64,000 bases of DNA, taken from the NCBI RefSeq assembly GCF_928391935.1, contig NZ_CAKMTD010000005.1, forward strand, positions 1-64,000. The letters run 5' to 3'. Below are positions 17,522 to 25,465 of the stretch, in pieces. Under the pieces are notes generated by a model. The model searched no databases, was not told the DNA's origin, and worked only from the letters and a program-made list of their open reading frames with translations. Within the stretch, counting starts at the first letter, position 1. Each line of letters starts with the position of its first letter. Both the position numbers and the translations under genes were made by a program. The DNA comes from Rothia nasimurium. Its GTDB lineage: Bacteria; Actinomycetota; Actinomycetes; Actinomycetales; Micrococcaceae.

Positions 17522-20350
17522 TTAGTCGTTGGTGACGACGATTTGTCCGCGGGCGCCGCGTTCAGCTGCAGCAAAATCGTGATTGACGAAGGTGTAGGTT
17601 CCGGGCTCGTCAAAGACCATTTCAACGAATCCGCCCTGGGCGGCTGAGAGGTCGAGGGCTTGGGCTCCGCCTCCGCTGCTTCCAAAGGGGTCAGTTCCTT
17701 CTCGGAGCAGGTAGCCACCTTCCTTGTAGGTCGTGTCGAATTGGCTGCCGACGACGTGGAAGCTCAGGTCACCTCCGGGTCCGGCGTTGAGTACCCAGAT
17801 GCGGACGCGCTCGCCGACGCGGGCGGTGAGCGGGTCGCGGAGGTACTGGGTGGCGTGGCCGTTGAAGAGGGTGAGGGTGGGTTCTGCCCCCTGGTTGGCG
17901 GGGAGGACGTCGGTGAGGAGGCTGCCATCCTGGGGGGTGTTTTCCTCGTTGGCTTGGGTGAGGGCGATTTCGGATTGTACGAGTAGGTACTCGCGGTCTA
18001 CCTCGGGCAGGTCGGCAGGGTCGATGATGACGGCCCCGAACATGCCGGCCCCTAGGTGGGCGCTCATGGGCATGGTTCCGCAGTGGTAGAGCCAGATGCC
18101 GGAGCGGACGGCTTCGAACCGGTAGGTGAGGGTTTCGCCGGGGGCGATGGTGCGCATGGGTTCGTCGGGGGAGATGGTTCCGGCGTGGAAGTCTACTGAG
18201 TGCCCCATAGTTCCGTTGTTGACGAGTGTAATTTCAAAAATATCGCCCACGCGTCCGCGCAGGGTGGGTCCCATGTAGGTGCCGTTGAAGGTCCAGGCGT
18301 TGAGGTTGACCCCGGGGGCTATTTCGCGGGGGAGTTCTTGAACGTCGAGGGTGTGGCGGTGCACAGTGCGGCCGTCGATGTTTTCACCGTCGGCGACGGG
18401 TGCCAGGGCTGCATCGCGGGTCTGGTAGCTATCCGAAATATCGCCTTGCAGGTCAATATCGGTGGGGGCTAGTACTGAGTCGGTTGCCCCGCCGGTGCTG
18501 TGCCCGGCGTGGGTTGAGCTATCGGCGGCGCTGGTGCCTGCCTGGGAGGCGTCCGCCCCACTTGCTACCACCGTGAAGGTCATGCCCATGGCCTTGTGCC
18601 CAACCACCGAGCACCAGCCCTCTAGGTCACCGGTGATGATGCCTACGTCGACGGTGGCGGTTTCGCCTGGGTTGATGCGGCCGGTGGAGGTTCCGTTGGA
18701 GAATGTCAGGTCGTGGGCGTTAGTGGAGTCGGTGTTAGTGACCTCAATGACCAGGCGGTTGCCCACCGGCACCTCTGCGGTGTCGGGGGTGAAGCGCATG
18801 TCGGCGGTGGCTTCGACGGCCAGGGTGGTGGTTTGGCCGGTGGCGCTCCCGGTGGACGCGGGCGCGGCAAGCCGGACTCGGGCCGCCGGGTCAACCGCGA
18901 CCCCTAGGGCTACCACCAGGGCCACAGCCAGGGCACCGATGAGGGCATTGCGCAGGTGGGGGACGGGCGTCGGCGCGAGGGCCTCGGGGTCGGGGGTGGG
19001 GGCCTCGCCGCGGGCCCGGGCCTGAATCATTGCCTTGCGCGCACTGACGGAGGCCCGCACCCCGCGCATCATGAGGGGGATGAAGGCGAAGAGGGTAAAG
19101 GCTCCGATCAGGGAGGCGCCGGTGCGCACCCAAGAGCCGGTGAGGGAAACCGGCAGGATGAAGATGAGCAGGGAGAGGTTGACCATGACGGTGCGGCCCG
19201 CTGCGAAACGGTTGAACTCCTTGTTGGCTGCGCGGACGGCCTTGGGGCCGCCGCCCATACGGGCGGGCAGTAGGTAGGTCATGGCACCCAGCAGGGTCTG
19301 GGCCAGGAAGCCGGCAACAAACATGGGGGTGACCGGGCGCAGGGTCAGGGAGTTAAAGGGGGAGGTGGCGACCAGGTAGGCAGAGAAAAGGACGCCCGCG
19401 GTCAGCCAGATCATACCGGCAGCTACCGAGAAGGTCGCATAGTCGGCAGGCTTCTTGGCGGCAGCCGTGCGCACCATGAGGGTAAGAACTAGCCCCAGGG
19501 CACCGGCATAGAGCAACAGGCCGGCAACAGCCAGCCAGGCGAGACCTACCAGGGCCCCAGCCACGGTGAGCCCCAGCCCCGCACACAGGCCTGCCAGGGC
19601 GCGGGTGGAGCGGGTGACGGCGTCCGGCACCATGACCGTACGCAGCATGGTGGGCCAGAGGGTCATGAGGGTGCCAACCACTGTAATCCCCACGAACCCC
19701 AGGATGTTCACAGCCTCGTGGGCTAGCAGGAGGCGGCTATACCAGGTGGCGGGCAGGCCGTCATAGGCCAGCAGGGCCCCGAAGGTCGCACCGACAGGGA
19801 GGAGCCAGGCGGCGGCGATATAGAACCGGACGGTCACGCCGAAGCGGGCTGGTAGGGCGTCCTTGACCTGTTGGAGCAGGGACAGGCCGTGCCAGGCGAC
19901 GGCCCCACCCACACCCACCGAACCAATCAGGGTGAGCGGGTAGAGGCTGAACACAACGCCGAGTAGCACCAGGACGATAGCTGCATTGAGGATATAGATG
20001 CGGGCTAGCTGCACCGGTCGAGCGGCATCAGGGAGCTTGTGCTTGAGCAGGGCCTCGGTGAAGTGCTGGGACCATACCAGGATCGAATTGGTGATGAGAC
20101 CCAGGGTGACCATGTGAACCATCAGCCACAGGGACTCTGGAATCCACCGGTGGGTCATGAGCACAATGAACAGGGCGAACATCCACAGGGACACCGGCTT
20201 AGAAGCCCTGCGGTGCCAGGTGCGGCGGCCGGTGGCGATATCGTTAGCCTGCCGGTCGGTGATAGGTGCGCCGGGGGCATCGAGCGGACGCGTCCCCAGG
20301 GTCAGGTGCTCGCGGTAACCGGGCCGGGGGGTGGCGTCCTTCTCAGGCAT
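17522..20350 (-). CDS. nirK: Membrane-cupredoxin-copper nitrite reductase fusion (NirK type)
   Basis: A 942-residue three-part protein. Residues about 45-440 form a polytopic membrane module of roughly 11 helices with conserved His in helices, recalling NnrS/heme-copper proteins. Residues about 505-605 are a cupredoxin with a type 1 copper set (His in TNAHDLTF; Cys, His and Met in EGWCSVVGHKAMGM). The C-terminal 320 residues are a two-domain NirK: GHSVDFHAG, LYHCGTMPMSAHLGAGM, SFHVVGSQFD and FVNHDFAA supply type 1 and type 2 copper ligands plus the catalytic Asp and second-sphere His. It would reduce nitrite to NO outside the membrane, with electrons passing through the fused cupredoxin. The ATG has GGAG upstream. 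It is divergent from the DUF456 gene. Confidence 0.87.
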   Translation of the reverse strand: MPEKDATPRPGYREHLTLGTRPLDAPGAPITDRQANDIATGRRTWHRRASKPVSLWMFALFIVLMTHRWIPESLWLMVHMVTLGLITNSILVWSQHFTEALLKHKLPDAARPVQLARIYILNAAIVLVLLGVVFSLYPLTLIGSVGVGGAVAWHGLSLLQQVKDALPARFGVTVRFYIAAAWLLPVGATFGALLAYDGLPATWYSRLLLAHEAVNILGFVGITVVGTLMTLWPTMLRTVMVPDAVTRSTRALAGLCAGLGLTVAGALVGLAWLAVAGLLLYAGALGLVLTLMVRTAAAKKPADYATFSVAAGMIWLTAGVLFSAYLVATSPFNSLTLRPVTPMFVAGFLAQTLLGAMTYLLPARMGGGPKAVRAANKEFNRFAAGRTVMVNLSLLIFILPVSLTGSWVRTGASLIGAFTLFAFIPLMMRGVRASVSARKAMIQARARGEAPTPDPEALAPTPVPHLRNALIGALAVALVVALGVAVDPAARVRLAAPASTGSATGQTTTLAVEATADMRFTPDTAEVPVGNRLVIEVTNTDSTNAHDLTFSNGTSTGRINPGETATVDVGIITGDLEGWCSVVGHKAMGMTFTVVASGADASQAGTSAADSSTHAGHSTGGATDSVLAPTDIDLQGDISDSYQTRDAALAPVADGENIDGRTVHRHTLDVQELPREIAPGVNLNAWTFNGTYMGPTLRGRVGDIFEITLVNNGTMGHSVDFHAGTISPDEPMRTIAPGETLTYRFEAVRSGIWLYHCGTMPMSAHLGAGMFGAVIIDPADLPEVDREYLLVQSEIALTQANEENTPQDGSLLTDVLPANQGAEPTLTLFNGHATQYLRDPLTARVGERVRIWVLNAGPGGDLSFHVVGSQFDTTYKEGGYLLREGTDPFGSSGGGAQALDLSAAQGGFVEMVFDEPGTYTFVNHDFAAAERGARGQIVVTND

Positions 20351-20410
20351 CTCTACTCCAAAACTAGTATGTGTAATGCCGATTATATCAAGCTGGGTAG
20401 ACTGACCAGT

Positions 20411-20914
20411 ATGACCCTAGCCATCACCATCACCCTCATCGCCGCCGTCCTCATCGCCGTGGGAATCGTCGGCATCGTATACCCGATCCTTCCCGGCACC
20501 TTCGCCGTCCTCGGCGGCCTTCTCCTATGGGGTCTCACCCTACGCGGGCCAGAAGGCTGGTGGCTCCTGGGCCTGGCCGTCCCCATCATGATCGCAGGAA
20601 TGGCAGCCCAAACCGTCCTCACCGGCCGCACCCTCAAAAAACGCGAAATCCCCAACACCTCCATCCTCTGGGGCGTCGTCGGAGCGGTCATCGGCATGTT
20701 CCTCATCCCCGTCGTCGGCCTCTTCATCGGCTTCGCCGCCGCCCTCTTCCTCGTAGAAGCCCGCCGAAGCGGCGGCGACTACAACCACGCCCTCACCAGC
20801 ACCGGGGCCGCCCTAAAATCCATGGGCATCGGCATGCTCATCGAACTAGCCGCCGCCCTCACCGCAGGCAGCATCTTCACCATCTGCGTCCTCACCTACT
20901 TCATCACCGCCTAG
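20411..20914 (+). CDS. DUF456 family membrane protein
   Basis: A 167-residue hydrophobic protein with about four to five helices. It has the DUF456 pattern: GIVGIVYPILPGTF near residue 20 and paired Gly-rich segments (GVVGAVIGMFLIPVVGLFIG, about 97-116) that look like re-entrant or glycine-zipper motifs. No enzymatic residues are evident and the family function is unknown. The ATG at 20411 is chosen because the hydrophobic N-terminus starts there; the frame open further upstream overlaps the divergent nitrite reductase gene. The next gene starts 36 nt downstream. Confidence 0.85.
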   Translation: MTLAITITLIAAVLIAVGIVGIVYPILPGTFAVLGGLLLWGLTLRGPEGWWLLGLAVPIMIAGMAAQTVLTGRTLKKREIPNTSILWGVVGAVIGMFLIPVVGLFIGFAAALFLVEARRSGGDYNHALTSTGAALKSMGIGMLIELAAALTAGSIFTICVLTYFITA

Positions 20915-20950
20915 GCGCAACCCCACCCGGCCCCAGTAGAATAAATACCC

Positions 20951-21466
20951 GTGAAAACATTGCCAGCCACCCTGCTCCTTGCCGTCACCGCCATCGTCCA
21001 GGCCCTCGGAATATTCCGCTACGCCAACGACACCATGGCTTTCTCCGGGCAAATCTTCTTCCCCGTCCTCTTCGCCCTCATGTCGGTGTATATCACCTGG
21101 CGCAACCGAGAGCAGGCCGGCCGTTTCTCCCTGGCCCACATCACCATCGCCGCGCTCTCCGTCATTGCCCTCGGGGCAACCATCGCCGGTTGGAACGCCA
21201 GCCTCTACTACTTCTACCCCTCCTACTACGTCTACTATGCGGCGCTCGCCCTGCTCGTGATTGAGCTGGCCCTGCGCATTGCCGCCCTGCCCAAGAAGGC
21301 CGCCGCTGAGCCGTCCGAGAAGCCCGGGATCCGCCTACCCGGCCGTGCCAAGGCTAAGCGCGGCACCAACCTGGTAGCCGTCCGCAAGGACGGCAGCGCC
21401 CCCGCCCCCGAGGGCGGGCAGGAAAACGGCGCGGGGACGTCCGCACCTGAAGCAGCCGAAAAGTAA
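20951..21466 (+). CDS. Small four-helix membrane protein of unknown function
   Basis: A 171-residue protein with four predicted transmembrane helices in the first 110 residues, then a polar tail rich in Lys, Ala, Pro and Glu (about 111-171) that should be cytoplasmic. It begins at a GTG and ends 6 nt before the GT87-like gene, also GTG-started. The three genes from 20411 to 22774 therefore look like one operon of membrane proteins. No family was recognised. Confidence 0.72.
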   Translation: MKTLPATLLLAVTAIVQALGIFRYANDTMAFSGQIFFPVLFALMSVYITWRNREQAGRFSLAHITIAALSVIALGATIAGWNASLYYFYPSYYVYYAALALLVIELALRIAALPKKAAAEPSEKPGIRLPGRAKAKRGTNLVAVRKDGSAPAPEGGQENGAGTSAPEAAEK

Positions 21467-21472
21467 CCCGCA

Positions 21473-22774
21473 GTGGACATCTTTAAACTCGATACCCGCC
21501 TCCCCGCCCGGCACGTCATCTGGCCTGTGCTGGCGGGTGTCTTCTTCCTCGCCGTCATACAGTGGCATGTGCGTCATGCTGTCATATTCAACGGCCAGGA
21601 TTTCGAGGTCTACCGCACCGGCGCTGGCGTAGTCTTCGGCGACCTCTACCCCGGTAAAACCCTTTACAACTACTACCTCGAAGACGGGCAGCCCATCACC
21701 CTGCCTTTCACCTACCCGCCCTTCGCGGTCATGGTGTTTGCCCCCTTCGCTTTCCTGCCGCTGGCCGCCGGGGCAGGGGTCATGACCCTCCTCGCCGTCC
21801 TGGCGGCCCTCTGGATCTCCGTTCTGGTGCTCAACTATGCCCGCGCCCGCGGGGTGACTGTGCCCGGTGAGGCCCTGCTGGGTAGCCACGCGACCGTCCT
21901 GGTGTTGGCGGCCCTCATCACCACGGTGAGCCCCTGGGACCGGTCAATCGGCCTGGCCCAAATCAACGCCCTGATCCTGCTGCTGGTCCTGCTTGACCTG
22001 CTCCGTCCGGCGACCCGGGTGCCCCGTGGTGTCCTCATCGGTATCGCTGGCGGTATCAAACTCACCCCGCTGGCCTTCGGCCTGATCCTGCTCATGCGGC
22101 GGGACCTCAAGGGCGTACTCACCCTGGGGATCACCTTCGCCGCTACCGTCGCCGCAGGTTTTATTTTCATGCCCGCCACCGCCCGGGAGTTCTGGTTCTT
22201 CGCTATCTCTGACCCCTCGCGCGTCGGCAACATCAACTATGTAGATAACATTTCAACCCTGGGCTGGCTCCTGCACCTGGGGCTGACTGAGGGGCCGCTC
22301 CTGTCCGCCCTGCGTTTTGGCCTGATCCTGGCCCTGCTGGCCGGGGTGGCCTACCTGATTCCGGTGCTTCACCGGCGGGGTATGGTGCTGTCGCAGATCG
22401 CCCTCAATGGTTTTCTGATGGTAGCCATGTCCCCTATTTCCTGGTCCCACCACAACATTTGGCTGCCCCTGCTCATGGCGGCCCTCTGGCTGGACGCCTT
22501 CCCCACCTTCTTCTCCCTGGCCCCGCGAGTCCTGCGGTGGGTGGTAGGTGCCCTGGCCGTGACGGGTTGCGCCGGGTTAATCTACGGGCCGATACGGATA
22601 GGTATTCGCCTGGACCCCACCACCCACAACCTCGACGAGCTCTCCCACCTCGCCCTGGTGGCGTCCGCCCTGCCCATCATCTGCCTCACCCTGGTAGTGC
22701 TGGCCTGGGTTGGGGTTGCGGTGCGCTACCGGCGGGCGCTCGCAGGCCAGCTTTCCGCCCGCAAGACCGTGTGA
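21473..22774 (+). CDS. DUF2029/GT87-like polyprenol-phosphate-dependent mannosyltransferase
   Basis: A 433-residue polytopic protein with about 10 helices and the GT87 layout. An acidic extracytoplasmic loop follows helix 1 (FNGQDFEVYRTGAGVVFGD, with the acidic residues expected of a GT-C catalytic loop). LTLPFTYPPFAVMVFAPF lies near 80, and a GIAGGIKLTPLAFGLILL segment near 190. Actinobacterial relatives build mannosylated envelope lipids from polyprenyl-phosphate-mannose. The GTG start is supported by tight spacing to the previous gene. The acceptor is not predictable here. Confidence 0.82.
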   Translation: MDIFKLDTRLPARHVIWPVLAGVFFLAVIQWHVRHAVIFNGQDFEVYRTGAGVVFGDLYPGKTLYNYYLEDGQPITLPFTYPPFAVMVFAPFAFLPLAAGAGVMTLLAVLAALWISVLVLNYARARGVTVPGEALLGSHATVLVLAALITTVSPWDRSIGLAQINALILLLVLLDLLRPATRVPRGVLIGIAGGIKLTPLAFGLILLMRRDLKGVLTLGITFAATVAAGFIFMPATAREFWFFAISDPSRVGNINYVDNISTLGWLLHLGLTEGPLLSALRFGLILALLAGVAYLIPVLHRRGMVLSQIALNGFLMVAMSPISWSHHNIWLPLLMAALWLDAFPTFFSLAPRVLRWVVGALAVTGCAGLIYGPIRIGIRLDPTTHNLDELSHLALVASALPIICLTLVVLAWVGVAVRYRRALAGQLSARKTV

Positions 22775-22860
22775 CGTGCAAGTTTTCACGAGGACGCCTG
22801 AAATTTAGGGGAGTAAGACGGTTTAACTTAACGCTTTGAAAGCGGAACCTAACGGAGAGA

Positions 22861-22900
22861 CATTCCATAATTGTGCCGGAGGCGGTACAATCATGGAATG
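22861..22900 (+). promoter_or_regulatory. Inverted repeat overlapping the start codon of the HTH gene (putative operator)
   Basis: CATTCCATAATTGT pairs with ACAATCATGGAATG across a short centre, with an inner TTGTGCC/GGTACAA symmetry. The element ends exactly on the ATG at 22898. An operator here would let the encoded HTH protein block both transcription and ribosome access. GGAGG at 22878 inside the repeat is the only visible RBS. Confidence 0.6.
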
Positions 22901-23557
22901 ATAACCGTTGAAGCTTACTCCCAAAAAGCAGGTATAACCCCCAGAGCAGTGCGAGCCAAAGCTCAGCGTGGGCTGATAAAGGCACATAAATTTGGAAATC
23001 AGTGGGTTATTGAAGAAGATCCCTCATCTGCTGAAAAGTTATCTGCTGGTCGCCCCCTCTCAACTCGGGCTTTTAACGACTTAGCTCTTATTGCTGACAA
23101 TTTTTCCCCAGAACTTCCACCTCAGCGCAAGCATCGGGCTAAACAAAGACTTCAGCAGCTAAAAGTAGAAGGTTTTAGCTGTTTTCTTGGTTTTGCTCGT
23201 AGAACAGATCTCGAGGTGCAGTACTTCTTGCTCTCCCACCAGGAGATTGCTGAACTTTCTCAAGAGCTTGCTTCACATCTCACCGGCGTTAGTAACCCGC
23301 TAGCAGGAATAAACGGAACTCTCGTTGACGCCTACGTATCCAGGGAACAGCTAGAAGATATCGTACTTTTCTACTCTCTATCTCCCGCAACAAAAGCACA
23401 CCATAATGTGCGGCTCAGAATAGGGGATGTACCTAAGAACATCTCACGTCTGCATATTGCCGCTGACCTCTATGAGGATGCTACTCCTCGTTCACAAACT
23501 CGTGCACGAGAACTCTTTGAGCAAGTAATGCAACAAGGACTAAGCCATGGAGACTAA
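22898..23557 (+). CDS. Helix-turn-helix protein, candidate antitoxin of the downstream nucleotidyltransferase
   Basis: A 219-residue protein with an N-terminal excisionase/MerR-like HTH (VEAYSQKAGITPRAVRAKA, about 3-21, then a wing KFGNQWVIEED) and a helical C-terminal domain I do not recognise. It overlaps the nucleotidyltransferase start by 11 nt, the usual coupling of toxin-antitoxin operons, with the DNA-binding gene first as in AbiEi-AbiEii pairs. The ATG at 22898 is chosen because VEAYS opens the HTH; an open frame upstream starts only at TTG. GC content is visibly below the surrounding genes, suggesting transfer. Confidence 0.72.
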   Translation: MITVEAYSQKAGITPRAVRAKAQRGLIKAHKFGNQWVIEEDPSSAEKLSAGRPLSTRAFNDLALIADNFSPELPPQRKHRAKQRLQQLKVEGFSCFLGFARRTDLEVQYFLLSHQEIAELSQELASHLTGVSNPLAGINGTLVDAYVSREQLEDIVLFYSLSPATKAHHNVRLRIGDVPKNISRLHIAADLYEDATPRSQTRARELFEQVMQQGLSHGD

Positions 23558-24272
23558 CGTCGTTAAAATCAATGCGCTTAGTGAAGCTGAAAAAGAGACC
23601 TGGTGTGCACTCTTTGATATTGCCCTCCGTATGCCAGATGGGTGGGCAATAACCGGTGGAAGTCTCATGAGACTTCTGCTTGAAGAAAGACAGCACCTTG
23701 GCGCACGGGCAACAAACGATATCGATGTTGTGCTTGATGTGAGAGCCCGTCGTGCTAACGTATCCGAGTTCTATGAGGCCCTTGACCTGGTCGGATTTTC
23801 TGTCGATGGGCATAATGCAAGCGGACAGAACCATCGGTGGGTGCGAGGCAGGGCTCAGATTGATGTTCTTGTTCCCTCTGGGTTGAGCTTGAGGACGCTA
23901 TCGTGGAACTACCCGGGGTTTGGCAAGCTTCTGCCGACCCGGGGAGCGCAATTCGTTTTATTTGATGTCGAGAAGGTGCTGGTGCAGGTGAACGAGCGTC
24001 AAGGCATCGTTAACCGCCCGACAGCGTTAGGAGCTTTATATGGGAAATGCTCTGCGCTTTTGAATAATGGGGACACTGATAAAAGCCGTCACCTTGCAGA
24101 TATAGCTCTGCTGAGTAAAGTTCTTAGCGTAGGGGAGCGAAGACGCTTAGTTGAGTTAAGCGGTAAACAAAAATATCGGTTGCAAAAAGGGATTCAGAGT
24201 TCATTGAGTGTGTCTTCAGACGCTGGATCAGTTGAATCGCTTAACCGGTTACTTAGAATTCTTGAGCGTTAG
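23547..24272 (+). CDS. AbiEii/AbiGii-like nucleotidyltransferase, candidate toxin
   Basis: A 241-residue protein with a DNA polymerase beta-type nucleotidyltransferase core. WAITGGSLMRLLLEE (about 33-47) is the Gly-Ser motif, and ATNDIDVVLDV (about 55-65) provides the D-x-D metal pair. RWVRGRAQIDVLVPSG (about 96-111) supplies the third carboxylate. Relatives in AbiE and Men systems modify tRNA or other RNA and arrest growth when the antitoxin is absent. The last 60 residues, including the KQKYRLQKG segment, are basic. It is coupled to the HTH gene and has the same low GC. The target is unknown; housekeeping tRNA-CCA activity is unlikely given the pairing. Confidence 0.75.
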   Translation: METNVVKINALSEAEKETWCALFDIALRMPDGWAITGGSLMRLLLEERQHLGARATNDIDVVLDVRARRANVSEFYEALDLVGFSVDGHNASGQNHRWVRGRAQIDVLVPSGLSLRTLSWNYPGFGKLLPTRGAQFVLFDVEKVLVQVNERQGIVNRPTALGALYGKCSALLNNGDTDKSRHLADIALLSKVLSVGERRRLVELSGKQKYRLQKGIQSSLSVSSDAGSVESLNRLLRILER

Positions 24273-24333
24273 GCCTGTGTAAGAAAGTCCTTCCTCGGTT
24301 TTCTCTGTCAACCTGCCCTGTAGGGTGGGAGGT

Positions 24334-25362
24334 ATGAGTCAGCAGCACATCAGCCCTACCCCACCCAGCCCGCAGTCACGCTACCAGGTAGCGCCCTGGG
24401 CGGATGCGTCCGCCCCGGCTACCCGGACGGTTGAGCTAGGCTACCACCGCCTGGCCCTGGCCGACCCCAAGCACCGCTGGTGGAAACCCCTGGTCGAAGC
24501 TGCCATTGGGGTGCCCCTGTACTTTCTCATGGCTATGCCCCTGCTGGCTGTCGTCATGTTTCCGCTCCTTGTAGAGTCCCTGCAGGCCAGCGGTGGCATG
24601 GTGAATGCCGTCAGCACCGAAGAGCAGATGGCCGCTGCGCAGTCCACTGCCCTGCAGGACCCGCTGGTCTTTGCGGTCTTCTTCGGCTCGGTGGCCCTCA
24701 TGTTCCCGGCGCTCTGGGTGGCCCGTCTCTGTATGGGGCCGCGCCCCTGGGGCCTGATTCATTCGGTTGCCGGGCGTATGCGCTGGGGCTGGCTGGCCCT
24801 CTGCTTTACCCTCGCCGCCCTGATGATGGTAATTCCCCTGGGCCTGGACGTCCTGCTGGGCACCGGGACCATCGGCCTCCTCTTTGCCAGCCCGCCTATC
24901 CAGGGCGGAACCCTCGTCATGATGCTGGCGCTTATCGCCCTGATTGTGCCCTTCCAGGCCTACGCTGAAGAGCTGGTCTTCCGTGGCTACCTGATTCAAA
25001 CCGTCGGTCGCTGGCTCAAACACCCGGCCTGGGCAATTATTCTGCCTGCCCCGCTCTTCATGCTGGGGCACATGTATGACCTCTGGGCCCAGCTCTCCAT
25101 CCTCGTGATGGGCCTGGCCGCCGGGTACATCACCTGGCGCACCGGCGGGCTTGAAGCGGCTATCGCCCTGCATGTGGCGAATAATCTCTTCGCTATGGTG
25201 CTCGGGGTTTTCGCGGCTGCTGACCCCTTCGTGCAAGGGGGCTCGGACTGGATGATGTTCACTTCGTCGGTTATTTCGAATGGCATTTTCGTTCTACTGG
25301 TTCTGTGGGCGGCTCAGAAGCGGGGGATTCAGCGCACCCGAACCGTCCACCTGCCCGCTTGA
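24334..25362 (+). CDS. CPBP family intramembrane glutamic endopeptidase
   Basis: A 342-residue membrane protein with about eight helices. The three CPBP (Abi/Rce1-like) motifs are present in order: AEELVFRGYLIQ (paired Glu plus Arg, about 210), FMLGHMYD (about 243) and HVANNLFA (about 282). Members cleave prenylated or signal-type peptides within the membrane, or act in bacteriocin immunity and stress; the substrate is unknown. The ATG at 24334 follows GGGAGGT. The N-terminal 30 residues are polar and Pro-rich. It lies just downstream of the nucleotidyltransferase pair but has the window's normal high GC, so it is probably not part of that island. Confidence 0.87.
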   Translation: MSQQHISPTPPSPQSRYQVAPWADASAPATRTVELGYHRLALADPKHRWWKPLVEAAIGVPLYFLMAMPLLAVVMFPLLVESLQASGGMVNAVSTEEQMAAAQSTALQDPLVFAVFFGSVALMFPALWVARLCMGPRPWGLIHSVAGRMRWGWLALCFTLAALMMVIPLGLDVLLGTGTIGLLFASPPIQGGTLVMMLALIALIVPFQAYAEELVFRGYLIQTVGRWLKHPAWAIILPAPLFMLGHMYDLWAQLSILVMGLAAGYITWRTGGLEAAIALHVANNLFAMVLGVFAAADPFVQGGSDWMMFTSSVISNGIFVLLVLWAAQKRGIQRTRTVHLPA

Positions 25363-25364
25363 GT

Positions 25365-25424
25365 GTCTGTACTTAGTCCCACAGGGCCGTACTTAAGCAC
25401 CTACCCGTGGCACTAAGTGCAGAC
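25365..25424. repeat. Inverted repeat downstream of the CPBP gene
   Basis: GTCTGTACTTAGT pairs with ACTAAGTGCAGAC (12 of 13 positions) across a 34-nt loop. It lies two bases after the stop codon. It may serve as a terminator or be a single-copy palindrome; no T tract is evident. Confidence 0.45.
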
Positions 25425-25465
25425 TGACGCTGAAGCATCAACCCCGGCACGGTAAGATGTGTTCC

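Noticed and set aside
20039-20410. N-terminal extension of the DUF456 gene to 20039
   Set aside because: It runs antisense through the nitrite reductase gene; the hydrophobic DUF456 domain begins at the ATG at 20411.
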